Source: Eunapius fragilis (Eukaryota > Porifera > Demospongiae > Spongillida > Spongillidae). From it: a stretch of DNA of 64,000 nucleotides. The stretch is taken from NCBI GenBank assembly GCA_963681505.1, contig OY811978.1, positions 6,432,586 to 6,496,585 of the forward strand. Reading direction: 5' to 3'. The position numbers and the translations under genes were made by a program. Shown here piece by piece: positions 22,992-35,500 of this stretch; the first letter of the stretch is position 1; each line of letters begins with the position of its first letter. The notes beneath the pieces are model-generated. The model searched no databases and was not told the DNA's origin. It worked only from the letters and a program-made list of their open reading frames with translations.

Positions 22992-23048
22992 CCAGGCCCT
23001 ATTTTTTGCCCCGGTAACTTTAATATAAAAATAGGGCCTAGGACGAGG
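22992..23048 (-). repeat. Right terminal inverted repeat, itself palindromic
   Basis: Reverse complement of the left repeat with about six differences and one-base length changes; it has the same internal palindrome (AGGCCCTATTTTT and AAAAATAGGGCCT). Confidence 0.8.
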
Positions 23049-23052
23049 CTAG

Positions 23053-23777
23053 CTCTTATCTCATTTAATTTGTAGAGTTGGATATGATGTATGTAATCTT
23101 TGATTTTTCGGCTTCTGATGTCTGAAGCCAAAGGACAGGTGTGAGGCCAAATGTGAGAAAGTCTGTCTGGCTTCAAGACCCCAGTTCCTCCACAGCAAGA
23201 GGGATGCAGTTCCATCAGAGCGTATGATACTTGGAGTCATTAGCCTGGTGCTTCCTCTTCTCTGCCAGTAGTGCGGCTGTTCCTGCTGTCACACTTCATT
23301 AGGGGAGACGTGACTGTGATATCAAAGGCAGCTGGCTTGCCTCCTGGTGTGAGGCATCTTCCTGCTTCTAACGTTGCAACGTGAGATTGGTGGCAGATTA
23401 GCTAACTATGGTAAAAGTTTGGTAAGGATTGTATTTTAATATTTTTGGATACATCATACTTCATTACAAATTCATGACCCCATTCATGGCACGTGCTAAG
23501 AAGTTATTTAAATGAATCATTTTTGTGTTCTCCTCTTTATGGTCAATGTTTTAATTGATGTGATGACAATGTTGCAGGCTAAAGTTACGCTAAACCGAAA
23601 TGAGCAAGGTCACAAAGAAAGTGAAAATTTTAATTCCTTGCATTTGTATACCCTATACACTATAGGGTATACAAATGTACCGTTATTTTGCATGTTCCTA
23701 TGGGGAGAGCACATAGGGAAAGTAGCATGTCCAAACTAGACTATGATGCTAAAAGGGTGGCAAATCAACATCCAATA
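23053..23777. other. Right flank of the transposon, nothing recognised
   Basis: No gene seen. Contains a short palindrome around 23648-23672 (tataccctatacactatagg plus gtata). Confidence 0.4.
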
Positions 23778-23873
23778 GACAACCCATATATTGTATGGTT
23801 TGTATACCATCTCACTGTGCCTATAGTGACATTCCAACACAATAGACACCGGCAAACACAAGTGTACGTGCAC

Positions 23874-24440
23874 CTTTCTATGCAGATAGCAGTGAATTGC
23901 AGGCAGAGCACTGGTACCAGAACAGACGTTAAATACAGCCAAAGGTTAACAGAAATAACTGATGCTATGAGGTAGTGTTGCCGAGATTTCGGATCATAGC
24001 TAATGACTCCACACAATCCTGAAGGGTTCTGAGGGGTGTATCTCAATTTGTGGGTCAACAGCAGCCACAAACTAACAAGCAACGGCAGGCCGTAGCAGAA
24101 TACGTAGATAGGGTATGAGAAGTATCTTGCATATCTAGTGGCAACCAGAGTTATATATATGTATATCGTAGCGCTCATGATCCACAAGATTGAGCTCATC
24201 GTGAAGTAATGACTGAAGAAGGCCTGAGCAACACACAAGTTATCGCGACATTCCCTATTAGGTTGGAACACCCAAAACACCTAGATCCATCAATGAGAGG
24301 TTGAGAACAATTTCCCGGAGTTTATTCCGGAATGACTTGAAACAGACATACACAATGATAACCATCAGAGCTCCGCGAGCATGTACCAGAAACAACATAG
24401 CGAACGGAATGTCTGATTGGATTAGTATCACTGAATATTT
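23874..24440 (-). pseudogene. Broken duplicate of the 7TM receptor first exon
   Basis: It matches the TM1-TM5 exon of the receptor at 5617-6258 almost word for word (for example FFSHYFTMSSILWIMSATIY). Compared with the parent it lacks ~64 bases in the TM2-TM3 loop (near 24245), has a 2-base insertion near 24275 and a one-base deletion near 23900 that shifts the TM5 frame, and has lost the start codon region. No copies of the TM6 or TM7 exons follow within this window, so only exon 1 was duplicated. It cannot encode a working receptor. Confidence 0.85.
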
Positions 24441-24847
24441 CACTACCAATCGTATATATAGAGGGACTCACAACTATTACGTCATTTTTGTTCCAATGGA
24501 GCAGAACTGGCTTAATAATAACATCTCCTTTTCATTCCTCCCTACATATTTTTTAATGTATATAATTTTTGTTGGTCAAACCATAAAAACCATTCCTCCA
24601 ATCTATAACTATGCAAGGAAGTATAAATGAAAACAGTTCACATGTACACTAGCATGAATGACATAGCTGGAAAGATGATCGCAAGTTTCGCTAGAAGCTA
24701 TCCATATAGGATTTGACCCGGACTATGAATACCATAATAAACACGCGACCTGTTTATAACGAGACTCCTGATGCGTCGACGATCGAATCGTTAGCTAGTT
24801 ATAATCGAACAGAAAACCTTTTTTCGTAGAAAAACGAGGTGGGGTGG

Positions 24848-24976
<129 letters not shown>

Positions 24977-25193
24977 CCTTCCTCGTTCCTAGTCCCGGAA
25001 AATTCATCCTTATCCTTCTTCTTGACCACGCATAACTCGGATAGTAACACTTTTCTATAGTGGAAATTAGTGTTAGAATTGGTTGGAAGAGTGCCTTCTG
25101 TGATTAAATAGTCGATACTATATTTTGGTAATTGTATTATTATATTTGGCGTACTAATCATTACAAAAATCAACGAATCGAGTAACTAAAAAC

Positions 25194-25422
25194 ATTCTCA
25201 ATGAGAAAGTTGGTGGGATATAGGATTAGAAAGCAAAAAGCAAGGAAACAAGGGTCTAACAATAAGGGAAAAATTAATACTCCTACATTTGTTGGATATT
25301 ATGTTATTCGTGTGCTAAATATAAGGACTATTAAATTTTTCCCTATTGTTAGACCCTTAATTGTTTCTTTGCTTTTTACACCACTATTGCCTTCAAATCC
25401 TATATTCCACCAACTGTTCTGT
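25194..25422. mobile_element. MITE with ~90-bp inverted arms (guest family 'TTGGTGG', copy 1)
   Basis: The left arm (attctcaatgagaaagttgg onward) is complemented by the right arm ending cctatattccaccaactg. The arms carry ggaaacaagggtctaacaat and its complement. Relatives: 51460-51607 (half), 54720-54826 (shrunken) and 62751-63002 (full). No coding capacity. Confidence 0.8.
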
Positions 25423-25689
25423 GCAGTCATGGAAGCAGGTCATCACATCGCCACCCTATTTACGAACATAATAATAATAATAATAATAAGCATCCTTCCT
25501 AGCCATTCACCAGTCTTCCCCCAAGGCAGTAGTTGTGGCTGAAATTTATGGCCGGTTGAATGTGGTCCTGGTTCGGTCCATTGCTAGAGCCATCCTGGCC
25601 AGGGAGCTTCCACCCTCCTACTTGCTATTAGTAGTTTATTTGTAAGAATACAAGTTACATGAGAATATACGAATGGATAATTATTATTA
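25423..25689. other. Spacer with (AAT)n tracts
   Basis: Contains an (ATA)n run at 25469-25488; no gene seen. Confidence 0.5.
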
Positions 25690-25786
25690 AATATATTAAT
25701 AATAATAATAATATTTCTCAATGCATTGTACAGATAATGCACTGAAGAGGCAAGTAATGGCATGTGTAAATGCACTTGTATACTTC

Positions 25787-28583
25787 CTATTTAAATGGAT
25801 ACAGTTTACAAAAGGGAGATAGATCTACAGTTTTGAGGCGACACATGAAGGTGATGATATTCTTTGCAGATACAACATGTTGTGGTAATAGGAACAACCC
25901 GAGATGAAAAAAAGTATAGCCGAAAATCATGACGAGGTATGGTGACCGACTGGAGCCTGTATGAATTCCCACGAGTGGAATGAACGTTTGAAATGACTGT
26001 AAACATCTCAGCTGCATCAATATCCAAAAGCTTATTCACAATTTTGTAACACATTGTAAGGTCAAAATAGACACGACGATATTCTAATGATGACAAATTA
26101 AGATTTGCTAACCTGGATGCATAATCCATGCGGGGAAGCCTTGCACGTTTATAAATTTCTCGTGTGAAGTAACGCTGTACTCCTTCTATATGTTCAATAT
26201 CTTTAAACAGCCAAGGATTCCAGACTGGAGTGTTGAATTCTAAAAGTGGCCTAACGTAGGTTTTAAATATACGTAATAGAATGCTGACATCACTAGTATG
26301 GAAACCTTTTAGAAGTAGAGAACATCTAGAATACGCTTTGACCGCTATGGATGAGCAATGAATTCCAGGTTTAAAATCTGATGAAACATAAACACCAAGA
26401 TCACGAATATAAGATACTTGCTCTAAGGTTATCCCACATAATGAGTATGATGTATCAGATATTAGCTTTCCAAAGGAGATGACATTGCATTTTTGAAAGG
26501 CAATGCTAAGTTGCCAATTAGATGCCCAATCACAAAATGCAGATAATGAACTTACAAATGGAGATGTATCCCCAGTAGAATGATGAAAATAAATATTAGT
26601 ATCATCAGCAAAGATTTTAGCTTTAACAGGTGATGACAAACAATCTGGAAGGTCGTTAATATATATGAGAAAAAGAAGTGGACCTAAGACAGAACCCTGA
26701 GGAACGCCACTAATGACAGGTAGTGGGGTCGACAAATTTGAACCTATGTAGACATGTTGATATCGATTACTAAGAAACGACTTTATCCAAGCAAGCAGAT
26801 GAGAATGGAAACCGTAAGATTCTAACTTTAGTAGAAGCTTTTGATGCGAGACGGAATCAAATGCCTTAGCAAAATCTATATAAACTGCATCAACCTGCAT
26901 CTTAGCATCAGATAGCAATGGCATTTCATTTAGTGTTACTAAAAGTTGAGTACAAGTAGACCTTTTGGGTAGAAAACCATGCTGATCTTTTGATAGCAGA
27001 CCATTTACCCTGAGGAAATGAACCATTGATTCAGAAATAATAGATTCCATCACTTTACAACATATGCTGGTCATAGAAACAGGGCGATAGTTACTAGGAA
27101 GTTGACGAGCACCCTTTTTAAAAATTGGACACACATAACCGACTTTCCAAACAGCAGGTAAGATACTGCTTTCCATAGACATAGTAAACAGACAACTTAG
27201 AGGGAATGCTATTGTGGGAGCAATAGACTTCAGAAAAAATGCCGGAAAACCATCAGGAGTTTTAGAGCATTTGTTTGGTAGGTTCCTAAGAGATCTCAAC
27301 ACTTTGTCATAAGTAAAACTAATGATATTTAGAGACTTTGTACTTTGTATACGAAGAGGAAAATGTTGGGGTTTGCCATTGTCTTTAGTAAAAACAGAAA
27401 CAAAGTATTTATTGAGAAGTTCACATTTGTCACAATCTTCAATAGCCAAAGTACCATCATCACTCAATAGTGGAGGTATACCCACACTATTATTAAGTTT
27501 GGAGTTAGCATAGGCATAAAATCTAGATATGTTCTTGCTTTTAGCAATATCAAGCTCCCTTAAAGAGTAATAAGACTTGACTGCATCATCGTATTGTTTA
27601 GCATACTGTCGATATATCAGCTTATTCTTGGGGTACCAGTATTTTTTCTTTAGAAGTAAGGAACGAATGTGCTTTGGAACAGAAGATTTCCTAGGATGAA
27701 TATGAGAAAGGGGTACAAATTGAGAGACTGAATACTCCAAAACTTGTGATATTTTAGTCCAGAATTCATCTGCATTTAGACTGGTATTGTAAAGTAATAA
27801 CCAATCAACACCTGATAGATACGATATAAGAGAAGGGTAGTCAGCATGTCTAAAGTCTCGAAAACAAGGACTATGATTGGGTTTAGGTATACCAGGACAA
27901 AGGATTGAGAAGTCCACTGCGCTATGATCACAGGTACTGGAGAAAGGCTCAACAACTGCTAAGTCATGGATTAAACATAGGTTCGAAGCAAAGACAAGGT
28001 CAATACAATTTGGGCCATGTGTAGGACAATCAACAACTTGTGTAAGACCATTCTGAAGCGTGCAGGTTACAAAATTGTTCTGTGCAATTGAACCATGGCC
28101 TGATGGAATCTTCCAGTTAATATGAGGATAATTGAAGTCACCAACATAAAACACACACCCTTTGGTATATGTATTTAAAAGGGAACAAATACAAGCAGTG
28201 TGGCCAACATCATATGCCAAAGAAGGTGGTTTATAAATACATACACAGCGAATACATGGATAACCACAATCCAAGAGATCAAGAACAATACATTCCAGTG
28301 ATAAGAATACAGGGTCAAGATCAACAAAAACAGCCTTTAATGAGTTTTTCACAAATATTGCAACACCACCATATCCACCACCTCTATCTTTTCTGAAAAT
28401 ATTATACACATAATTGGGCAGTAAAAGAGAATCAGGAAAATCAGAATGCAGCCAAGTTTCGGTAACAAAGATAATATCATATTTGGCAGAATTTAGTAGC
28501 ATATAAGGAGTAGTTAACTTATTGCATAAAGAACGTGCATTGAATAACTTACAATGAAGAAAGCCAGAACTTGCCTCGTGTCC
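25787..28583 (-). CDS. LINE ORF2: endonuclease and reverse transcriptase, one frameshift near the end
   Basis: The frame is open from the codon after a TAG at 28584-28586, through NARSLCNKL and TETWLH (apurinic-type endonuclease start), GDFN (residues 121-124 from the ATG at 28502) and a CDHSAVDF box. Reverse transcriptase follows: NYRPVSM, YIDFAKAFDSV (catalytic D543), GVPQGSVLGPLLF and FADD (631-634), then the thumb/C-terminal region to 25806. Around 25890 the family's C-terminus continues in another frame (LLPQHVVSAKNIITFMC, ending 25787), so one indel has shifted the last ~35 codons. It would nick target DNA and prime reverse transcription of its own RNA. All core catalytic motifs are intact, so the insertion is fairly young. 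Confidence 0.85.
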
Positions 28584-28905
28584 CTAACAATTACTAGCAG
28601 GCACTGATGTAACAGAACTACCAGTTGTACGTTCTTTTACCGTCCAACTAGCCACATTTCCACGCCTGTCAATAAAGAACTCACGACCAGTTTCATCTTT
28701 CTTCTGCCTCAAAACATTATACAGTTCTTTAATTCTCGAACGCTCAACAAAGGAATAAGAACGGCGAATAAATACAGACTTGTACTTGCTTGAATCTCTC
28801 AACAATTTAGCTTTTTTGAGTAAAGAGTTACGGACAATCGAGGAAGAAAACATGACCTTACCCTTGCAACTGTTGAGGGTAAGATACCATCCTCAGTCTA
28901 ATGAT
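28584..28905 (-). pseudogene. LINE ORF1 C-terminal fragment
   Basis: Reads KVMFSSSIVRNSLLKKAK, then VFIRRSYSFVERSRIKELY and REFFIDRRGNVASW, the usual closing segment of ORF1 in CR1-like LINEs (nucleic-acid-binding protein). It is in the same frame as ORF2 and separated from it by a single TAG (28584-28586). A stop at ~28903 and the lack of upstream ORF1 domains mark the truncation. Confidence 0.65.
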
Positions 28906-28906
28906 C

Positions 28907-29598
28907 TATCAGTAACACTTTTGTTTTTTTTTTAAATATAGTATGTGGATTATTGTATTTGGATTTATTTGTTTAAAACGTAGTATATATCGAATGTTTT
29001 AATTACTTGTAGTACGGTATAAAATCATCCAAACAATCGTGCACGATCTTGTACGATTTTTTATGCTCGGTTCGGCCATGAACATAAATACCGCGTACAC
29101 ATACTGACATACATCGCAAGTATCCGCCCACATCGGTAAAAATGGCTCGTATTTAAACGAGTACCACCCGTGAACACTTATAAGTACATTTTCAGTTTTC
29201 GTAGAGCTAGTTTCCCGAAAGTTATGAAACACAGCCACAGCTCAAAGTGGGGGGGGGGGGGGGGGGGGGGCTTCCAGTAAAAAAAAAGTCATATCACACA
29301 TTATAAAACCGAGTACCTCTCCTGATTGGACTAGCTGGCTCGTGTTGGCCTCTCTGGAGCAGATTCCAGATGCACATGCTTAAACCACCGTTTCTCGTTA
29401 CAGAATTGTTTTCTTTACATCAATGGTTGTGTTGAATTAATGTTATCCAACTTGCAACACACAGTCATCACGAATATAATAATCCGAACTAATGCATCAA
29501 TTTACAGTTGCATATTAAACCATTACAATGACAGAAAGCTAATGCTTGTGTACCTTACGTGAATACAACTACCTGGCTGAAATTACTTAAGTAGTAAT
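28907..29598. other. Spacer between LINE and carotenoid oxygenase 3' end
   Basis: No gene seen. A G21 run lies at 29250-29270. It should contain the 3' untranslated region of the carotenoid oxygenase near its right end, but I could not find a clear AATAAA on the minus strand. Confidence 0.4.
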
Positions 29599-32500
29599 TT
29601 ATCTGCTGACAAATGTTCCATGTAAATCTTTTGGAAATTCTACTTGCTCAAATTCTGCTCGTCCAACCTCGTTCATTGTTTTACTGTCAAGCACTACAAG
29701 GTAAGGGTGTCGTCCAAGATCTGTAGGAATAACTGCGGACAGAATCACTCCTAAACAAGTAAGTGAATTTAAAAGTAATGTCAGAATGTGAAAATAATTG
29801 CACATACATACCATCATCCTCATGATCAGCCGAAGGGTTAGGCACAAACACTGGTTCAGATGGAAAACATGCCTTTTCAGCCCACATTTTCACCGTCTTC
29901 ATCTTTAGGTCAAGCTTCAATAGCTGTAACCGTAATATTGAACAGCAACAACAGGTGTCTTATCACACAGTTCACAAGTAAAACGTTTAATGCCTCAGTA
30001 ATATATCAGGTATCTACTTTCACTGGGTAAACTATGGTATATAGGAAATACCGTTGTATGCAGCTGCTTAGAACTGCACAGCTTAGCCACATTGTATATA
30101 AAGTTCTCATCAGGATCTGATCAGTCAGAAGCTTAGAAAGCTTAACTTCAAAATGTAGCACGTAACGAGCACTTGCATGTTATGTACTGAGTACCTCTGC
30201 TGTGACATGCTGCTATAAGGACACTTAGGAAAGTAGGCTTTCAAAGCTTCGGATTGATAAGGGCTCACAAAATAGCCACAAAATATTGCCAGTTGCTTAA
30301 ACAATTGAACACAAAGAACTTCCACGTAATTGGGCATTAATCTGCACTAATGTAAAGCAAGGTGACATCCATCATAATTAAAGCATATACCTTATCCAAA
30401 CCAGCAACTCCATATACAAATCGATATGGCCTGCCATTGCATGACGAATAGTTTATGCGTGGAAATTCAAATGCTGAAATGAGAAGAAAAAGCATCAGCT
30501 CCAAACCACACACACACACATATAGATTGCAGTTATATAGATACTATAGGTAGCACTTTACCATACCAAGTCTCCAATGCTTAATTACTCAATTTTCCAC
30601 TTCAGTAACAAACATGGTTGAGAGACTTAATGTGCAATGCAGTTTTTGAGAACAGCACTCATGGTATTCTGAACATGCAAATGTATCATTAGCACCAACA
30701 TTGTTTTTACAAACAAAAGCAGCACTTGTCAACATAAGTCAACAGCAGTACATGTCTTTTTCCTTGCATGACTTGACCAAGATTGCAATTTGAAAACAAT
30801 CCAACAGATTTTCCACAAAATCAATTCATCAAACCAGAACTTAAAAGAGAACTGTCTAGAAATACACATCAAACAATGCCACAAGCAACAGTGCATACTG
30901 TTTCATGTGACAGAACCACACATAGATGCAAGCATTTACCCACAGGGGACAGGATCTCATGCATGCACTTGACCGAACCATCCTCTTGCAGAACTGCAGT
31001 AGCACTAGTGTAATCCAGTGTCACCAGATTCTCCCCAATCGACTAAAGCATGGAATAGAAACATGTTGTACATGTAATTACTGCAAGCATCTAGTAGGTA
31101 CCTACATGAAAAATTAGATTTTTATACAAGGATATTGGGAAGTAGTGCTGGAAACATCTCGCATCGAAAATCCTGGAAGGTGCTTTTATGGAATTTTCAT
31201 TTTGTCCCCTAGATTCCATTCAATTGCAAGTTTTATTTTTTACCTCCTTGTGATGATTGATTCCTATATTATTCATACCATAGTCAATTTTAACCTATTT
31301 GAAAAATCTTTATTGACTATTCCAACTACAAAAAAAGTATCAATTTTTCAGGTTTACTGCACCTTACAAATCATTATTAGAAACATTAAGTCGATTTTGG
31401 CAATTAATGCGCTATAAATTTCCTAGGGTTTTTTCCCAAAGGTTTTCCAATTTTTAATATTGGCACAATAAATCACTGTTCCTCAAGTGTTATTTGTTGC
31501 TATTCCTTCTAGGTTATGAGCTTATAAATTATTAAACAACATGTATAATTATAATCCACTATTCAAACAGCATGCCCCTCAATAATTCAAAAAAGCCACA
31601 AGTAGTAGAACCAAAAACCTCATGGCAAATCTAGGGGAATACCACTCCACGCATATGACAAAGCCACCTATCAAGACATGTACAATAGTCAGTGGGTGAA
31701 CATCTGGAAAAGGGTATACCTACATGTTAAGTATTTGGACCCAAAAATGACACCTGGGTCAGTCTGGGAACCAACAGTACATGCACTTAGCTGGTGCTCA
31801 GGAGTACGTAGCGCATTTAATTAATGCACATGTACTATATTGCAGAGAGTGGGAAGGTAAAGCACACTATACCACAAGTATTTAAATTGCCATGTGCGTG
31901 CAACGGATATTCCGGTGTTGGTAATACTGGGGACATAACAGATTGTTACTTTTAGCCATGTCCCCCAGACTAAGTGTTGATTACATCAATGAAATTTCAT
32001 TTTTACCATTTTAGTAAGCGATTTTCAGACAGGCAGAAAGGGCACATAAAAAGGTAATCGATTTCCAACCGATCTCTGCATATGACAATAATGAATATCG
32101 ACAAATCGCAACTAAGAAAAACAGAATCGTTTATTTAGACTAAAGGAAATTCTGAATCGGTTAATCTGAATAGTAATAAACGCATTGTTGACTGAATACA
32201 AATGTAGGTAATCATGAATAGATAAATAGCTTTTTTTTAAAAACCTGAAATCGTTTACATACTCTAATTGCTATTTTATCTCACCTTCTGAATTATAATG
32301 AAATTAAAGAAGAGGTGGCATATAATTAGCTTGCATATTTAAATGTTATCCTACGCAATGTGTAACACATAGAGAACGTGTTTTAAAAATCAAATTGTAC
32401 CATTAGAAGGTGAATATGTATATGTACCTTTGTACCAGTACTAAGGGGGAGAACATATCGACGAACTGATTGCTTGTTTTCATCTGGAATTATAGAATAC

Positions 32501-35500
32501 CCAGGATCATCAAGAAATCCAAAATTGTAAAATGTTTCATCAGTAGTGCAGCATAGGTCCACCACCATGTGCCCTAATAGGTTACAAGGAGAAGAAGTTA
32601 TATGTGTAGAGCAAAGGAACTGAATATGGAACACACCCCTATTAAGGAACATTAAATCTCATTTCAATTTTCAATCAATACTCACGTGTTAGCAATGAAT
32701 TTACTCGGACCAGGTCATAGAGATAATATATAGGTATATTATATTATCTCTTGTCACTTCTGTTCATAAATACAATTGCTTTCGAAACAATGCAGGTTTT
32801 GCTCTCATCTATGCTATTTCACCAAACTCATTAAGTGAAATAAAGCTGATGCGTTCATTCCGCTGGCAAAGGCAATTGCACGCAATGAGTCTTTGTTTAG
32901 CTTTGTATGCTTCAACAGCCATCCTGGCACCACAGCTTGGTTATATACAACTTTCCTTGAGTACCGTACTTAGAAATTTAATTTTTAAGCAGATTGAAAA
33001 TCCATGCAGCTGTGTGTTTATAGAACAACCATTTGATGTATATGTAATCGTTCCTCATTTGGTACCTTTCCCATACACATAGAGGTACATTTGCCGAAAA
33101 GTGAGTTTTCAGTACCAGGATTCATAAAACATTTGCTATGGTTAATATAATAGTAATCCCCGTTACATTCTCCATCTAGCAGTCTCTCTAGCTTGCATAG
33201 TCTGTCTGCATCACTCAAGGGAATAGGATGTTCCGTAATAGGTTCCCTTGCTCTACCTTAATGTAAAGAGTTGTTTACGTAAGGAAATTATAACAATATG
33301 TTGAAAACATCTATACATAATGTTACCATCAGCAATGCTATGCAAATGTTCAATTAGAGGAAGAAGCTGTAATGACTGTTATAGAAGGTGATGATGGGAT
33401 TGAAGATGAGTCGTGCAAGCGCTGGAAGCAGGTGATAAACTTATTATCCAACCGTTCAGTATTGTACCATTTATCTAGAGCAGATCCCTCTTTGTGCAGC
33501 ACATTTTACCCTGCCATGCCAAGATCACCTCCTTCAGTCCTAATTTGGGGATTGTTTCTAAAATGCATTTGTGTGCAATAGGGGAAACCAGGGCTGTTTG
33601 TCACAAGGGTTGGTTGTCACAAATTTTGTATCTTTGCAAAAAAGAGTGATAAAAAAACATATACTTGAAATGTAGATAGCAATATGCTGCACTTAACTAC
33701 AAAAAATCAGAACCATCTCGTGCGCCAATGAGTATATAGTGTGCTTTTGACTGTACTGCGCAATTATGTGTTTTTCAATAGAAACTATTATGTTGCGATC
33801 AAAGAATGGCATAAATGTAGTTTTAATACTATACAATAAATGCATGGGCTTGCTTGTAGGCGCGTTAAAAATCCAAATACCTATGCCATTCGAGCAGCAA
33901 ATATTATTTTATGTAAAGTGTTATGTCATGACGGTTGAGTCACTTGTATCTTAGATCATCCCAGTGAAAAGCTGCTCTTCCTCTTGAAACTATTACTACT
34001 TCTCATCCCACACTTGGTTGATTGTGACAACTAACCCCATGCCCTGTTGTGACAACCATTCCAGTTTCAATTAACATGTAATTGTTGTGCCAAGTGTATC
34101 ATGTTGGAACTAGTATGTTAACAGTATAAATGAGGGAGAGAAGAAAAAAATAGTACAGGGCTTTCTGCTGAGCTTGATAATAATAAATGAAGCTCAACAG
34201 AACCAACCTGGGCACGCAGTAGGTTGTCACAATGGTATCCAATATAAACTGCTACAGCCAAAGCATGCGTAGATGATGTTGTTTTATTACCAATAATTTA
34301 ATTGGTACTTTCAAAATCATGGGATAATATGAAGTACAAAAATTGTGACAACCAACCCTGTCTCTCCTAATATATAGCCGTACTAGTGTGTTGTAGTCAC
34401 ACACACGTCACAACTACATGCAACTAAATACTCTTAACATCTCTAACTCATAGATATGGTGGAGTTTAGAAACAGGTACATGTATATTGACATACATGTA
34501 TTCTCATATGAAGCAATACCTTTGTCCTCAAATGTGTTTATATGATGAAAAGAGTAGAAGCAGTCTGCGACATACTTGATTGTATGTTCTTGACCAGAGT
34601 TCTTCTCAAGCAGGTGAAAATACACCTACATGTACAGTAATATAAACTTAGACGAATACAATTATAAGCATAAAAAAGAATTAGTGAACTGCATATTATA
34701 CATGTAATTTGCTATTATAATTATGCTAAGCCACCACACGGACAATATGCCATCCATTTTCTTTGCTAATGAATATAAAATTTTACTAGCCTAACTGGTA
34801 CTTTAGTGATGGATGATGACAAGGCTACATGTACAAGCTTAACATCAACATTGCACTGTGTGTTGAGTGCAAACAATTGCAGGGGTGTATGGCATGATTG
34901 AGACGAGAACCTGAATGTCAACTGCACAATTCAGTATTCCTTTGTGCACTATCCAATTTTGTAGTGCCCCATCAGACAAGCAGTGAAGCATACCAGCAGC
35001 TTGGATAAATGTGATAAATCCTAATTAGACTAGACGAATTTAGACAGCACATCAGCTGGGCATGTTGGTGCAATTAAGACAAAACCATTTCATGTTGTTG
35101 CCATACATTGAAGTTCACTTGCCAAAATGCAGAATAAATTTAAAATAGTATCACATAAATAGTACAATTAAATGCAGCACTAAGGTTTCTACACAATTGC
35201 ATCTCTCTATGGTGAACACTTAGGCCAGTATATGCAAAGATACAAAACTGTTTCTGAATATGGCCACTTCCATTTTAATAGTAAAAGGAAGATAGTATGT
35301 CACAAACACTCACTGCATGACACATACAAATGGTACTGGTGAAGACAAACGTCAAAAATGGGTTGAACAGGAAGTACAGTGTAATATATAATTGATTTCA
35401 TGTGATCAAAAGAACTGGACACTGGCTGTAATGCATGTTAGTGTAAACCAACCAGAAAATGAATGTGTTCAGTACCTTTCTCAAATTTTTAAATTTTCAA

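Larger units (their letters stand above)
19127..23048. mobile_element. DNA transposon, Academ/AcademH-like, ~3.9 kb
   Basis: The ends are inverted repeats of about 57 bases starting CCTCGTCC (19127-19184 and 22992-23048). Both are flanked by CTAG (19123-19126 and 23049-23052), a likely 4-bp target duplication, though CTAG is itself a palindrome. Inside lie a plus-strand multi-exon gene with a DUF6589-like transposase core and, on the opposite strand near the right end, the start of a RecQ-like superfamily II helicase. From memory, Academ elements make 3-4-bp duplications and the AcademH lineage is described as carrying an SF2 helicase, so that assignment fits; I could not search for it. Frameshifts in the transposase and the missing rest of the helicase make this copy non-autonomous. 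Two smaller elements are nested near its left end. Confidence 0.7.
25690..28906 (-). mobile_element. CR1/Jockey-superfamily LINE, 5'-truncated
   Basis: Minus-strand non-LTR retrotransposon: the C-terminal end of ORF1, then the endonuclease/reverse-transcriptase ORF2, then a short 3' region ending in an (ATT)n tail at 25690-25712. Such simple 3' tails are typical of CR1/L2-like LINEs. The left (5') part of ORF1 is missing upstream of about 28906, the usual outcome of incomplete reverse transcription. No target duplication was identified by eye. Confidence 0.85.

Noticed and set aside
33018..33218. Cys-containing minus-strand frame resembling an exon ([13 protein letters not shown]..)
   Set aside because: Lies in the oxygenase intron between exons that already join in phase; no carotenoid-oxygenase or other family match.
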